In this document: piece after piece, positions 10,832 through 20,649 of the stretch
Layout of the letters: each line of letters opens with the position of its first letter
Numbering within the stretch: the first letter of the stretch is position 1
Source: Carposina sasakii
Taxonomy: Eukaryota; Arthropoda; Insecta; Lepidoptera; Carposinidae
Assembly: GCA_014607495.2 (NCBI GenBank)
Contig: CP053153.1
Span: 12,710,001 to 12,774,000, forward strand
Direction of reading: 5' to 3'
Length of the DNA: 64,000 nucleotides
Made by a program: the position numbers and the translations under genes
The notes under the pieces: model-generated
What the model saw: only the letters and a program-made list of their open reading frames with translations
What the model was told of the DNA's origin: nothing
Database searches by the model: none

Positions 10832-11290
10832 GTGTGCCAGTGAGAGACAATGAGATACCCGCGGGTATAGTGAGAGATGGCGCGGCCAAATTACTTCCAC
10901 ACGCCACGTAGATAGCGTTACGTATCACTCCATTCCTACAAGTATTTATATCGAGAATTATGTTCTATCAGTTTATGTGTGACTTGATAACTGGTCGTCT
11001 CGCTCTCTTTTAAGTAAGTCTAGTATCGAGTGAGCGAGACGTAAACATTTGTGTGTGAGTTTAGATGTTTTTTTTTTGAGCCCGCGCCGAACTGATTTGT
11101 ATGTAAATAAGGGTAATGGGATGTGGCGGAACTTGCGTGATATGTCCCGGAATATTTGTTATTATATTTAATATATTGAAAGGCACTGTGTGTCTGGGTC
11201 GGCTAGTTATTTTACAATGTCGGTTGATTAGCCTAAAAAGTTTTGTAAGATTCGAGCTGATATTGTAAAATAAATTGCTATTGATGTATG
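10832..11290 (+). other. Calreticulin 3' UTR
   Basis: The sequence after the HDEL stop runs to a polyadenylation signal AATAAA at 11269-11274, in TGTAAAATAAATTGC. A GT/T-rich stretch follows near 11285-11305, suited to cleavage around 11290. The end is inferred, not observed. Confidence 0.7.
11269..11274 (+). terminator. Poly(A) signal of calreticulin
   Basis: Canonical AATAAA about 440 nt past the stop codon. The following TTGATGTATGTTTCTCATTT is a plausible downstream GU-rich element. Confidence 0.7.
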
Positions 11291-12422
11291 TTTCTCATTT
11301 TATTATGTCGTGGAATGAGTCTGATTAAATTAATATAAATTTATTTGTTGTTTTTTTATCTCATGCTTCCTGGCGAACCACTTTTGATTGACTAGTATAA
11401 GTTACTCAAAAAAATCTATGAAATATCTATATAATGTCCTGTTTTAAAAATCTACCTATGTTATGCTATTCCAGTGAAATCACCACGTTTCATCTATTAC
11501 TATGCATAATATAATTAAATATATTAATTAAGCTATCTAACAATTCTGTGATGTATGAGCCCCAAAATTCCCACTTAAATTTAAATATACCGACAATCTT
11601 TCATGCTAATGTTGCTAAGAATTTTACGCGTTTTGCTATTTAAAAAAAATTTAAGGCATCACGGGCTGCAGGGAGGGACTGCACATTTTAAAGTTGACAC
11701 ATTTTTGTGGATCTGAATTGTTACGGGTCGCAGAGTTTGACGAGCACTCGATGGGTCGAAACAAAACCGCGGTGCGGCGCCGCGCCGCAAAAACCGACAG
11801 TTGCGTCACTGCCGATTCTAGCGGCGCGGCGCCGCAATGCGACGCGAATTCCAATCATGTATCTAGTATCTTCTTAGTCGTTTATTTAAAAACAGAGTAA
11901 TGTCTTAATACTAACAAAAAGCAATTAGTTTATCACATGGCATTCCATGGCAGAGAGACGTCTATCCACACTCAAAAATCACGAGTAACTGGTATCGTTA
12001 GAGAGTAAGTATATTCTTTGAACTGGTACGACAATAAAACGCTCTTTTTAGGTGGCGATAAATAACGTTCCCCAGTATAGGTAGGTAAGAAAAGAAAAAC
12101 ACGATGTTAAAACTTTTAATTATTTCAAATTAGATGAAAATTGCATTGTAGCAACTCTCTTATTAGCAGATAGTCCTACTCGTATATCTTGAGATCCTTT
12201 GATTTATGCATCTTCAGTAGCTATCTATTCACCTATAGATATTTGTAAGGTAGGTAAATCGTTTTACCTTACAAATATTAATTAACTGCAACAGGATGAA
12301 CGGTTATTGGTTAATTACAGGAATACCATTTTCTCAAAATTATTACCAGAATATAGCATAGATGTACGTACTTAAATCTTCGAGCACTGAAACAAAAAAA
12401 AAATTATGAATAGCCGTCTATA
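11291..12422. other. Intergenic region with GC-rich inverted repeat
   Basis: Mostly AT-rich. At 11773-11788 and 11821-11836, TGCGGCGCCGCGCCGC and its exact reverse complement form a 16-bp GC-only inverted repeat around 32 bp. A second hairpin, ATATTTGTAAGGTA / TACCTTACAAATAT, is at 12239-12278. The overlapping open frames at 11651-11900 on both strands come from this GC-rich patch and are not supported as genes. Confidence 0.55.
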
Positions 12423-12687
12423 CAGGGTGTAACAAAAAAGGTGTGTTAAGCGAGAAGCTACGTAAATAGCCCACTGTAAAGAAACTATCCAAAAAATTTG
12501 AGACTCGAAATCACATGTTTATTTTTCCCGATAGTATGGAAAATTTTTAAATATCTTAGGAATTTTCATACAATCTTGAAAAATAAACATGCGATTTCGA
12601 GTCTCAAATTTTGTGGATAGGTTCTCTACTCTACAGTGGGCTATTTACGTAGATTTTCGCTTAACATACCCTTTTTGTTACATCCTG
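12423..12687. mobile_element. Long foldback MITE, family D copy 1
   Basis: A 265-bp element flanked by TA at 12421-12422 and 12688-12689. It starts CAGGGTGTAAC and ends GTTACATCCTG. Almost the whole length folds on itself: two ~115-bp arms share GTAAATAGCCCACTGTA, TTTGAGACTCGAAATC and GTTTATTTTTC. Copies are at 41122-41381 and 55345-55600. TA duplication and end sequence suggest a Tc1/mariner-type MITE. Confidence 0.85.
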
Positions 12688-12972
12688 TATAGTGCTACTA
12701 ATTCTACGTTTTAGGAGTTTTGGAAAAGTATCTACGTAGTATTGTTATAATATTATACGATGAATAGAATATCGACTAGAGTCCTTTTCACCAAATATTT
12801 TCTAATGATGGTAATATGTACCTAATAGTTACTCGTATTTTATGTGTTCGAGTATGACTACGGTGTTTCTGCATATAAAAAAAGTGTCAGTTTCGAAATG
12901 TGGCATAGGAGTTATTTGATGAAACGTTATGCACAGTTGTTCATTCGTAGATATACCTAGGTATATAAATAT

Positions 12973-13275
12973 GATGATCTCCGACCGTATTTCGGCCAAG
13001 GCGACCAATCTCTACGGAGATTGGTCAGGTACGCAGGAGATATTATAGTGCACAAGTGTGTGCGCAAACACAGATGCACTCTCTATTCCGTTACTCTCGT
13101 AGTCCGATGGAACGGAAAGCCGACACGACTGGAGAGAGATCAGGCGCAGGACCAACGGTTTTAAGTGCTTTCCGAGGCACAAGCTAAGTGACAATTTTGC
13201 AACATTAAAATCTGTACATGAAATAAATTCATTGGTACAGGCCCGTGACTGGGATCGAACTTACGCCTCCCGCTT
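12973..13275 (-). repeat. Dispersed repeat family A, copy 2 (SINE-like)
   Basis: It matches 2812-3013 over ~195 bp and continues past it to GGGATCGAAC at 13251-13260. Read on the minus strand that is GTTCGATCCC, close to the RNA polymerase III B-box GGTTCGANTCC. Orientation and B-box suggest a tRNA-related SINE on the minus strand, but no clear A-box was found. Confidence 0.6.
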
Positions 13276-13449
13276 GGAAGGTGCACGTATTATAAATATA
13301 ACCTATACATGACCTATACCTATAAAAATAGAAAACCAAAGGTACCTAAGGTACTCAATCGTAAACTTTACAAATAAGCAAAGTTGCGGTAACATTGTGT
13401 CAGGCTTATGCTAACAAATGCTTACATTTCCTTTGCATCTGATGCCATG

Positions 13450-13524
13450 CTGTACACACTCACCGAGACACCCCGAGACCTTCGCTCTTGGTCTGTCTCG
13501 GGGTGTCTTGGTGAGTGTGTACAG
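13450..13524 (+). ncRNA. Pre-miRNA-like hairpin (candidate)
   Basis: CTGTACACACTCACCGAGAC at the left pairs with GTCTTGGTGAGTGTGTACAG at the right, then a further CACCCCGAGAC / GTCTCGGGGTG. This makes a ~30-bp stem with a single mismatch, which is G-U in plus-strand RNA, around a ~13-nt loop near 13481-13493. The size (75 nt) and two-turn stem suit Dicer-1 processing. A small foldback transposon or siRNA hairpin is equally possible from sequence alone. No known miRNA is claimed. Confidence 0.45.
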
Positions 13525-13610
13525 ATAAAATACCAATTTAGATCCAAGTTACCACCAGGATTGTTTATGACTACCTATGTTCCTAACGATTAATATATAC
13601 CTATCCTTAA

Positions 13611-13720
13611 TTGCATCAGCTGAATCTCCTTCCGTGCATGTCATAAGAAAACTAATTCAGGAGCGTTCTCTCAGGCCAGTCATTTATCCATAACGGCAAA
13701 ATTGTCCCCTCTACAGCTGT
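13611..13720. repeat. Dispersed repeat family G fragment
   Basis: GCATCAGCTGAATCTCCTTC, then CGTGCATGTCATAAG and GCGTTCTCTCAGGCC, match the family also seen at 27635-27815, 30000-30085, 34693-34830 and 59487-59665. It is non-coding and common in lepidopteran intergenic DNA. Confidence 0.65.
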
Positions 13721-13749
13721 GTAGGTATCCAAAAATTAAGATTACTTAC

Positions 13750-13941
13750 GCTTTTCAATCTTTTTGAGCGTCTCCTTCCTAGTAGCTGTCTCGGTGCTAT
13801 TGTTTGGTTTCTTCGGTTTGGTAGGAACGTCGTCATCTTTGCTGTCCTGGTATTTGTCAGGTCGACGGCGATGGTGGTGATGCCGGGGTGGTGGGAACCC
13901 GAATGGAAGATCTAACCCACATGGTACTGGGTCAGCGTTTA
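13750..13941 (-). CDS. Exon of an unidentified minus-strand gene (HHHRRR / Lys-rich protein)
   Basis: A 192-nt minus-strand exon with acceptor TTTTTTCAG and donor AAAAGC|GTAAGT, open in the frame fixed by the preceding small exon. It encodes (V)NADPVPCGLDLPFGFPPP, then RHHHRRRPDKYQDSKDDD, then KPKKPNNSTETATRKETLKKIEK. This is a proline/histidine/arginine patch followed by a charged Lys-rich tail with one possible N-glycosylation site (NNS). GC content and codon use stand out from the AT-rich flanks. No family recognised. The downstream exon is not certain; an acceptor at 11666 (CCCTCCCTGCAG) and one near 12286 (TGTTGCAG) would each add a few codons and a stop. Confidence 0.55.
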
Positions 13942-14022
13942 CTGAAAAAAATCTTTATTAAGTACAATGGCTGAGTGTAAAATTGGATATCCAGAACTAG
14001 ACTATTCTCATGCGGGATTCAC

Positions 14023-14505
14023 TAGAATACATCAGCTGTAACTCTTTCCGTGCATGTCGTACGAGTCGGCTTACTCGAGGCAGGTAGACGTGTACACCGA
14101 TGATATAATTATCGGCGATGGACGCCGGTCAAAAATCGGTAGCGGCGCGGCGGCGTGATTTCGGCGTGAAGAATTGAGATATATCTCCATAGTTTTTATT
14201 TGAGGTAGGTACCCGATGCGCCTACCCGCTGGACCTTCAAGAGTGCGCATTTGGCAGTCTAATGGATGAGCTGTACTTGCTCCTAGCTATTAGCTCCCGC
14301 TAATAGCTGCCAATGTCGAAGCTGTACTAGCGGCGGCGCTGGAACTTGAAAAGTGTGCAAAACTGGTTTTTAAACGATTAAACGTCGCGCCGATTTCACG
14401 CCGAAAAGCAAATCGGCGGCGGCGGCGGCGGTACACGTCATCCAGGCTAGCACCACTGACTGATCTTGCCCCACTATTCTAAACCTGGCTGTATCTCTTA
14501 GATAT
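14023..14505. repeat. Family G repeat interrupted by an insertion
   Basis: The left part (ACATCAGCTGTAACTC ... CGTGCATGTCGTACGAGTCG) ends near 14085. The right part (CACTGACTGATCTTGCCCC ... AACCTGGCTG) resumes near 14440. In uninterrupted copies these blocks are ~60 bp apart, so the ~354 bp between them was inserted later. Confidence 0.55.
14086..14439. mobile_element. Inserted inverted-repeat element with (CGG)n
   Basis: The ends GACGTGTACACCG and GCGGTACACGTC are inverted. The subterminal blocks CGGCGTGATTTCGGCGTGAA and TTCACGCCG are also inverted. A run of six CGG units occupies 14414-14431. It sits inside a family G repeat. Superfamily unknown. Confidence 0.5.
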
Positions 14506-14558
14506 ATGGTCATAATGGCTTTTATACATATTTGCCTAAATCTAGGTACTTAAGGGAA

Positions 14559-14749
14559 TAAGGCGATAAACACACTGCCACGCACCACGCTGCATGTTGC
14601 ATGTCGACGGAACTATGCAGGTACGCGTGGATGCATTATCTGTGTGTTGAACTGTGCGTGTTTTCTATACAAACGGAGATACTTACAAGCAACGACGTTA
14701 GAAAACGCATTCACGCTGCGTAGTGTGTGGCAGTGTGATAATCGCCTAA
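14559..14749. mobile_element. Foldback element between the minus-strand exons
   Basis: The left end AAGGCGATAAACACACTGCC matches the reverse complement of the right end, TTAGGCGATTATCACACTGC, and both arms continue with CACGCAC/CACACAC and ACGC. About 190 bp, non-coding, in the intron of the unidentified minus-strand gene. Confidence 0.6.
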
Positions 14750-14790
14750 GATAAGTAGGTAAGTTAGTATCTAAGTAGGTATGTACTTAC

Positions 14791-14818
14791 CATGATTATT
14801 TTCAGTGATGATAAAGAC
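14791..14818 (-). CDS. 28-nt micro-exon of the same unidentified gene
   Basis: On the minus strand TTTCTCTTTTTTAG precedes GTCTTTATCATCACTG, and the exon ends AATCATG|GTAAGT. Both splice sites are strong. It reads VFIITENNH(V) and joins exon 13750-13941 in phase (G|TA) with no stop. The strong sites and frame continuity across the 849-bp intron are the main evidence for a real gene here. Confidence 0.5.
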
Positions 14819-15456
14819 CTAAAAAAGAGAAATATTATTATTTGGTTTTGTTCCAAATCTCTTCTAATCTATTCAATTGTTCTTACCAGAAAACAAACAC
14901 TTATTGAAAGATATACAAAAATGATATGCATTTTGATTTATTATTGATTTTTCTTAATCTAAAAGATATTATTTAGCTATTTTAGACTAATGTTGTAGTG
15001 TTTATGTATATACATTAAAAACACATATGGCAGGTAAAATGATCAACAGCGGTTTATATAGGTGTTTTGTAACAGTTGGTTTTCATTGTTTTTTTCCGTT
15101 GTATTTTAAAACAAAAGATACGAGGCACCTACACTATTTGTATTTGAATAGTAAAATCCGCGACTAATAGCTACAGTTTTACGCTTTATTTAAGTTCGAT
15201 ACAATAATGGTACTTACTTATTGAACATTTCAATATTTTCGTGGCTGTCACTTATACCCTGTACTGTATAAGAGAGTTCAAGCAGGATTTAATATATCGC
15301 TAGAGGTAACTATCAACGCACTGTTATTCCTCTCGGTTTTTTTATTCCTCTTCAGTAAGAGAAAAGTTATAGTTTATGCTATACAGACTACCTAGTCACT
15401 TAGTTAAAGTTAATTCGAACTTGGGCAAAATCGCGGTTGTCTGCTTAGAACCTAAA

Positions 15457-15680
15457 TCCTAAGAGTAATATTATAAATGCGAAAGTTTGTGAGTATGGAT
15501 GTTTGTTACTCTTTCATGTAAAAACGGCTGGAGCGATTTTAATAAAATTTGGTATTGAGTTAGCTGACACCCTGGATTAATACATAGGCTACGTTTTAAC
15601 CCGGGAAAATATTTTTACCCCGGATAATTTCGACATTTTATTTTTCTGCAGTCCACGCGGATGAATTCGCGCGCGTCTAC
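15457..15680 (+). mobile_element. Helitron-like element, 3' end degraded
   Basis: It starts TCCTAAGAGTAATATTATAA and continues ATGCGAAAGTTTG, GTTACTCTTTCATGTAAAAA and TCTGCAGTCCACGCGGATGA. The same order is seen in the complete copy 60376-60591. The CTAG terminus is lost. The sequence type is common in Lepidoptera. Confidence 0.65.
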
Positions 15681-15814
15681 ATTATATTATAATAGACCGA
15701 AGCTGGGTATATAATATACTTACCCAGTTTCAAGGTACCTATACAGTGGTATTATTCAAGTATTATTAAAGTTATTCTATAAATAAATGAAAAGCAAGAT
15801 TCCATGCAATGCTT

Positions 15815-15895
15815 CGTCTTCAGCCTATTGCAGTCCAGTGCTGAACGTAGGCCTCTCCCAGGGCACGCCTCAAGGCTAGTCACCATTATACTAAT
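15815..15895. repeat. Dispersed repeat family E fragment
   Basis: CAGCCTATTGCAGTCCAGTG, CGTAGGCCTCTCCCAGGGCA and CAAGGCTAG match the longer copy at 61225-61470. Non-coding interspersed repeat, abundant in Lepidoptera. Confidence 0.65.
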
Positions 15896-16289
15896 AATGG
15901 TCCTTATATATATATAGATGGGACATATTAATTACGCTTTATCAAGGTACTTATGTACATACATGTCGAAGGCATATTGTAGAAAGCGCCTTATTATAAA
16001 ACGGCTAGGCATTTTGACAAACACACAATCTTTAAAAACAATTCGTCCTCCCAGCACAAGCGCTACAATCAAATGACCTATTTTAACTCCCCTGTTCCCT
16101 ACGCTAAGGGACGATGCTTTGATACAGGGCGATAATGAGAAATGTCAACATTGATACACTTTCACCCCTATTTAACAACCCCCGAGTATCCGGCGACGAA
16201 TGATATGTCCGGTCTGGTTTGAAAAGGAGGGTAGATTTAAAAGACAAAAAGTTGAAGCGATGAAAGAGGATCGTATGTTACCTACTCTA

Positions 16290-16673
16290 CAGGGTGATTT
16301 TTGGTCGTCAACGTTCCCGAAAACTACGGAATCTCCTCATCATCACGATCATTTTTCTCCATGGAAGCATACCTGGGAAGTGTCTGGTTTCCAAAATATT
16401 AGGGTCCAAAGTTGAGTAAATAGACTGCGTTTTTCTGCATAAATGCACATAGACGCGCGTAGCAGGATTTTTTCACGAAAAATAATTAATATCTGTCTAT
16501 AAAAAAACTAACATAAACACTAGACACTATAAATTTCGCACGATCAAGGAAATTAAAAAATTTTTTCAAAAAAAAAATTTTTTTTCCCAGCATTTTTTTT
16601 GGCATAAACTTACTTTATTTTTATGTATAGAATACGTACCCTTCGTTAAAGGTGGCCACAAAAAAACATCCTG
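16290..16673 (+). mobile_element. MITE family C, copy 1
   Basis: A 384-bp element between TA dinucleotides. It starts CAGGGTGATTTTTGGTCG and ends ACATCCTG. Internal landmarks of the family are AACGTTCCCGAAAACTACGG, GAGTAAATAGACTGCG, TATAAATTTCG and TACGTACCCTTCGTTAA. The open frame at 16200-16415 over its left end is not a gene. Confidence 0.85.
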
Positions 16674-18404
16674 TATAAAATGGCCGTAGTTCTGCAGAAA
16701 GCGACCAAAGCCATTTTTGGCCAAAATGAGTTAGCTATGCCATATGCCACCACAAACTAGATTTTTTGCTCTATATTCTGGTAAAATCGACTGTTTTTTA
16801 GCACAATTATTTGATAAATTGCTGAAAACGATCAACAAGAAAAACAAGTATTAAATAAGTTAAAAGCAGCCACCTTGGTCGAGTTGGTCTGATTGAAGAA
16901 CTATTCTTCAACTAAAATATGTATCTTTAAATCTGCAGAACACAGCTATTTCATTCGGTCGGTTTTGGTAATAAATAGCCTATAGTACTAATGTTATGGG
17001 TGAATTTCAACAACCTCGATTTTTTACTAATTACGCTGGCGAAATTTTATATCCACTTCCTATAACTTTTTTGTATTCGAAGTAATAGCTAAAAATATAT
17101 TATATTCAGTCATATGGTACACATTTTTAAAAACGTATTATTTCTTGAGATATCTGCATTTAAAAATTTCAATCGCCACCGATATTATTTTCAAACCACT
17201 GAAATTGTTAATCTCTCCACTGAAATTTATTACAACCAGCGGAATTATAAATAAAGGAGAACATCATACGAATTACCTATTTATTTATTTAATAAGAATA
17301 TGAAAACTTTAGATTTTTCATTTATTAGTTGGTAATAAAACAAATTTAAGGAACACGTTAACAGTTAGGGAAATATTTTATTACATACTTTAAAATGCTT
17401 CCTAGTGACTTTTTTCTTAGCATAAAACGTAGTGGCCATGGTATCTCTATCTATAAGATTTCGCAGTTCTGACTACACCATTTCAGGAACCTAGCCGTAT
17501 TTAGTTATATGTACGTAAAAATCTTCGAAAACCAGAAATAAGGATCATTTATTTTCACATTTGAAAGTGCACCTCGTTAGCTACCTTTATATATAAGGAA
17601 CACCCCATCCGGAAATTCACAGTGTCGGAGATATGACATTTTTTTTAAATCTCCTTTTAGATGAGTAGAATGGCATATACTCGTAAGAAATAAATCACCT
17701 TTTATACTTTGACCTCCCAAAAATCTATCAACATGGAATGGTCAAGCAAAATTTGTTAAATGTTTTTGCCAATTAAGCCCCTACTCTTTCAAAATAATAT
17801 ACTGCGTCATGCGTACCCTTTATCAAACTATAGGTAAATTCCTTATTTAATAAGCTACTCAAAAAGGTGTAATTTATTATGAGAAAGCTTACTAGCAGCT
17901 GACCAATATAGGTTTCAAAAAATACATTCCGTGGCGCTACAGCCTATAGCAGTGTTATATTGAGGCAAGTAGAATGTAGAACTCTTCTGTTATCATCAGG
18001 CGTACTTGTTCAAGCTACTCGGGTTTATCGCAAAGTTACTCGGGTTTATAGTAGCAATTTTGGGTGGTTTCCTTGAGTTTGAACCGAAGGCCAAGTCATA
18101 ATCAATATCACAAAACGTGGGATTGAAGTAGATAATAATTATGTGCATGAGTACACCTACTAGGCCAGTAGAACATTCAATATATAGATATTTTTTCTGA
18201 GAACAGTCAGGACTCAGAAAAATATTACATTCTTATTGGTCAGCTATTAATATTGAGAGATGAATCTGGAAGAACTTAGTTCATTTAGGAACGGTTCCCT
18301 TCCTATGATCTTATAACGTCTACTTGTCGATATGTGTGCTTATGCTGTCTATCGATTGACCTACAGTGCTCAGACTGCATCAGGAACACCATTAGGTATG
18401 CTAA

Positions 18405-18615
18405 TCGCCTACCAAAAAGGAACTGGACAGTAAAAGTGCCGGCCATGTTAGTCGTTTAGACACCGAAAGATAGACGAACAGTGTAACTGGCTGGATGCTA
18501 CAGAGCGGCTACCTGGGGTAGGAGTAAGACGAGATGGAGGTGGCGGTATGACCTCGATTCGAGTTGAACTGCATCATGAAAAGGCCTTTGGATAGCAGTA
18601 AGATTCCTATGCTAT
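18405..18615 (+). pseudogene. Degraded LINE reverse-transcriptase C-terminal tail
   Basis: In shifting frames the plus strand reads AGHVSRLDTER, then a TRWRWRYDLD-like block. These resemble the GHVxRxD and GRPxxRWxDDI motifs that end many non-LTR retrotransposon ORFs. Stops and frameshifts are frequent. Old remnant. Confidence 0.5.
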
Positions 18616-19430
18616 AATATATATATTATAATGTCAGTTCATCAGTCATCACCTTTGTATTTTTTTAATTTGACTACAAACTTAGGTTACTTGTTAAAAA
18701 AGGTTGTCGCGCCATAGGATAGCACTTTTAAAATTCTTATTAGTCAGCTGTTGGTAAGCTTTTTCATAATTATACCTTTTGAATTTAGTTTAATTAAGTG
18801 TGCGAATTACGTGAAATCATTATTTTGAATGAATAGGAAAGAATCAGGAAAAAAAATTATAAACCTTTTGGTAATTGTACTTTGACAATGCCAAGTTGAT
18901 GTCTGTTGTTTTGTCTCCAATGATTATTTATTAATCTAGTTGAATTACTGAAATATACACGTATTTTAGTTTTTTATGCATTTCCATTTAATAATAAGGT
19001 GATTTTAAAAACATTACAAAATGGGGCATAACCCTGAAGCCGTAATTTTTTTTAATGGGTCTTCCTACCAATGAAGGTAGAAAATGGGCTGTACTATACA
19101 TCTCAATAGAAATAATACCCGTTTTCCAGTCATCCTGTATACAAAAAGAGAAAATATCAATTACGGTGACATTATTATATTACGGTGGCCCTCTTTTTTG
19201 CCACCGGAGCCACTGGAGTTGCGACACCGTACTTAGAATTAAGTAACAAATTTCAAATTATAACGGACACTATTATTTTAATTGTAATAATTCATTTGCA
19301 ATTACGTCGATACATCTAATCTTTAATCATCTGTAAAATTTCTTTTTAAACAGCCTTTTAGTTTTTTAAATACACATGACACCGTTATATGATAAATTTG
19401 TATTCCTGCGCCACCGCAGGTTATACTTAC

Positions 19431-19466
19431 GTTTTTGGCGGGAAAACTGTTCAGTGTATCAAACAT
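19431..19466 (-). CDS. Possible first coding exon of the same gene
   Basis: On the minus strand an ATG at 19466 opens MFDTLNSFPAKN and stops exactly at a GTAAGT donor, phase 0, as the micro-exon needs. An in-frame TAA lies upstream. Against it: the exon is only 12 codons, has no signal-peptide character, and lies inside the region 16681-20646 that may be a transposon. Another start further right is possible. Confidence 0.2.
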
Positions 19467-20649
19467 CCTTGTACTTGGTATACGATGGCTTGACAGAGCA
19501 GTGCGGGGAAAGATAGCTTAGCATCTATCTCATTCATTATGATGAAATAGTGTAATGTTCAAAATGCGCCAGCGTTATTGACTTTTTCCGCAGGACATTT
19601 TTAAAAAGCTGTTACAGGTACTACCGGGTTAAGTTAAATTACTGCTCATGGTGTAAATAATAGTGTCATTTAATGTATTTTTAAAATATGTATGTATTCT
19701 GTTAAATTAATTCACCCGAAAATTTAAATAGCCAAATTTATTTTTGCAAATGAAGTGGGGACATAGCACCGCAATTAGATTTAGAGCTTTTGATAATTTT
19801 TTTAATGCGTAAACAAATAGATTTTGGTCTTAAGTTTTAAACGTTAGTCTAGATCACTGTCTGAACTTAATGAAAAAATATTAATAAATGTGCATTTTGC
19901 ACTTTCCACTACGATTTTCATCCACGCCGCGCTAAAAACGTACCTGGGAAATTCACCCTTATCAATATTTTATTCTGCATAAAAAGACTACGTAGATGGT
20001 CGCTTTCTTCGATTTAGGTTTTCCGTTCGTCCCGTAATTTGGTCGTATTTTGCTTAAATGATTCTAAAATGCCTCTTTTGTCTGATCACAGCGCCTTAAT
20101 ATTTTGAAATCAACATAGAACTTTGTTGTCATTCCATGTTCGACTCGTACCTATACTAGAACTCTATGGGCACGACAATTGTCAAATTCCAATAAGTAGG
20201 TAAATAAATAGTAATTGTCTTTTTTTTTCCTTTTTAGCTAAGTATTTTGGTAAGTTTTTTAAGCTGACGGGTTTGTTAATTACTAAATATATTTTTTATC
20301 GGACGCCCCGTTCATAACCGTTTCAATGAAAATAAAATTTGTGATATCATATTTAGCAGAAAACGACTACAGTTTTGGTCGTTTTCATTTGGTCATGGCA
20401 TTATAAGTATGTTATATTCTGTAGGAAACGACTACTTGTTTTTAAACCAAGATTATTACATGAAAAATAACTGTAATCTCTGTAAAACCTATTTAATATT
20501 CTGCACGAAGTTTATTTCTACCAAATGACATAAATAATTTTCAGAAAAAACGTAAGGGAACTTTTTAAAAAAATAAAGAAACTTTAAACGTCAATATCTC
20601 GAAACTCGTTTTTTATTGTTGGTCTCTTTCTGCAGAACTACGGCCAAAT

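Larger units (their letters stand above)
16681..20646. mobile_element. Putative ~4-kb DNA transposon bounded by 28-bp inverted repeats
   Basis: TGGCCGTAGTTCTGCAGAAA then GCGACCAA at 16681-16708 is matched in reverse complement at 20619-20646 with one difference. The interior is AT-rich with no recognisable transposase. It holds a degraded LINE tail (18405-18615), repeated GGTGGC/GCCACC words near 19185-19215 and several CGACTAC-type motifs near the right end. No target duplication is obvious. It abuts MITE copy 16290-16673 with seven bases between. It could be a non-autonomous or decayed element, or two independent solo repeats. Confidence 0.5.

Noticed and set aside
11651..11900. Two opposing open frames in a GC-rich patch
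   Set aside because: Explained by the 16-bp GC inverted repeat. An acceptor-like CCCTCCCTGCAG on the minus strand at 11666 is noted only as a possible last exon.
15217..15240. Alternative first exon (MFN...) for the minus-strand gene
   Set aside because: Its phase would put a stop at the junction with exon 13750-13941.
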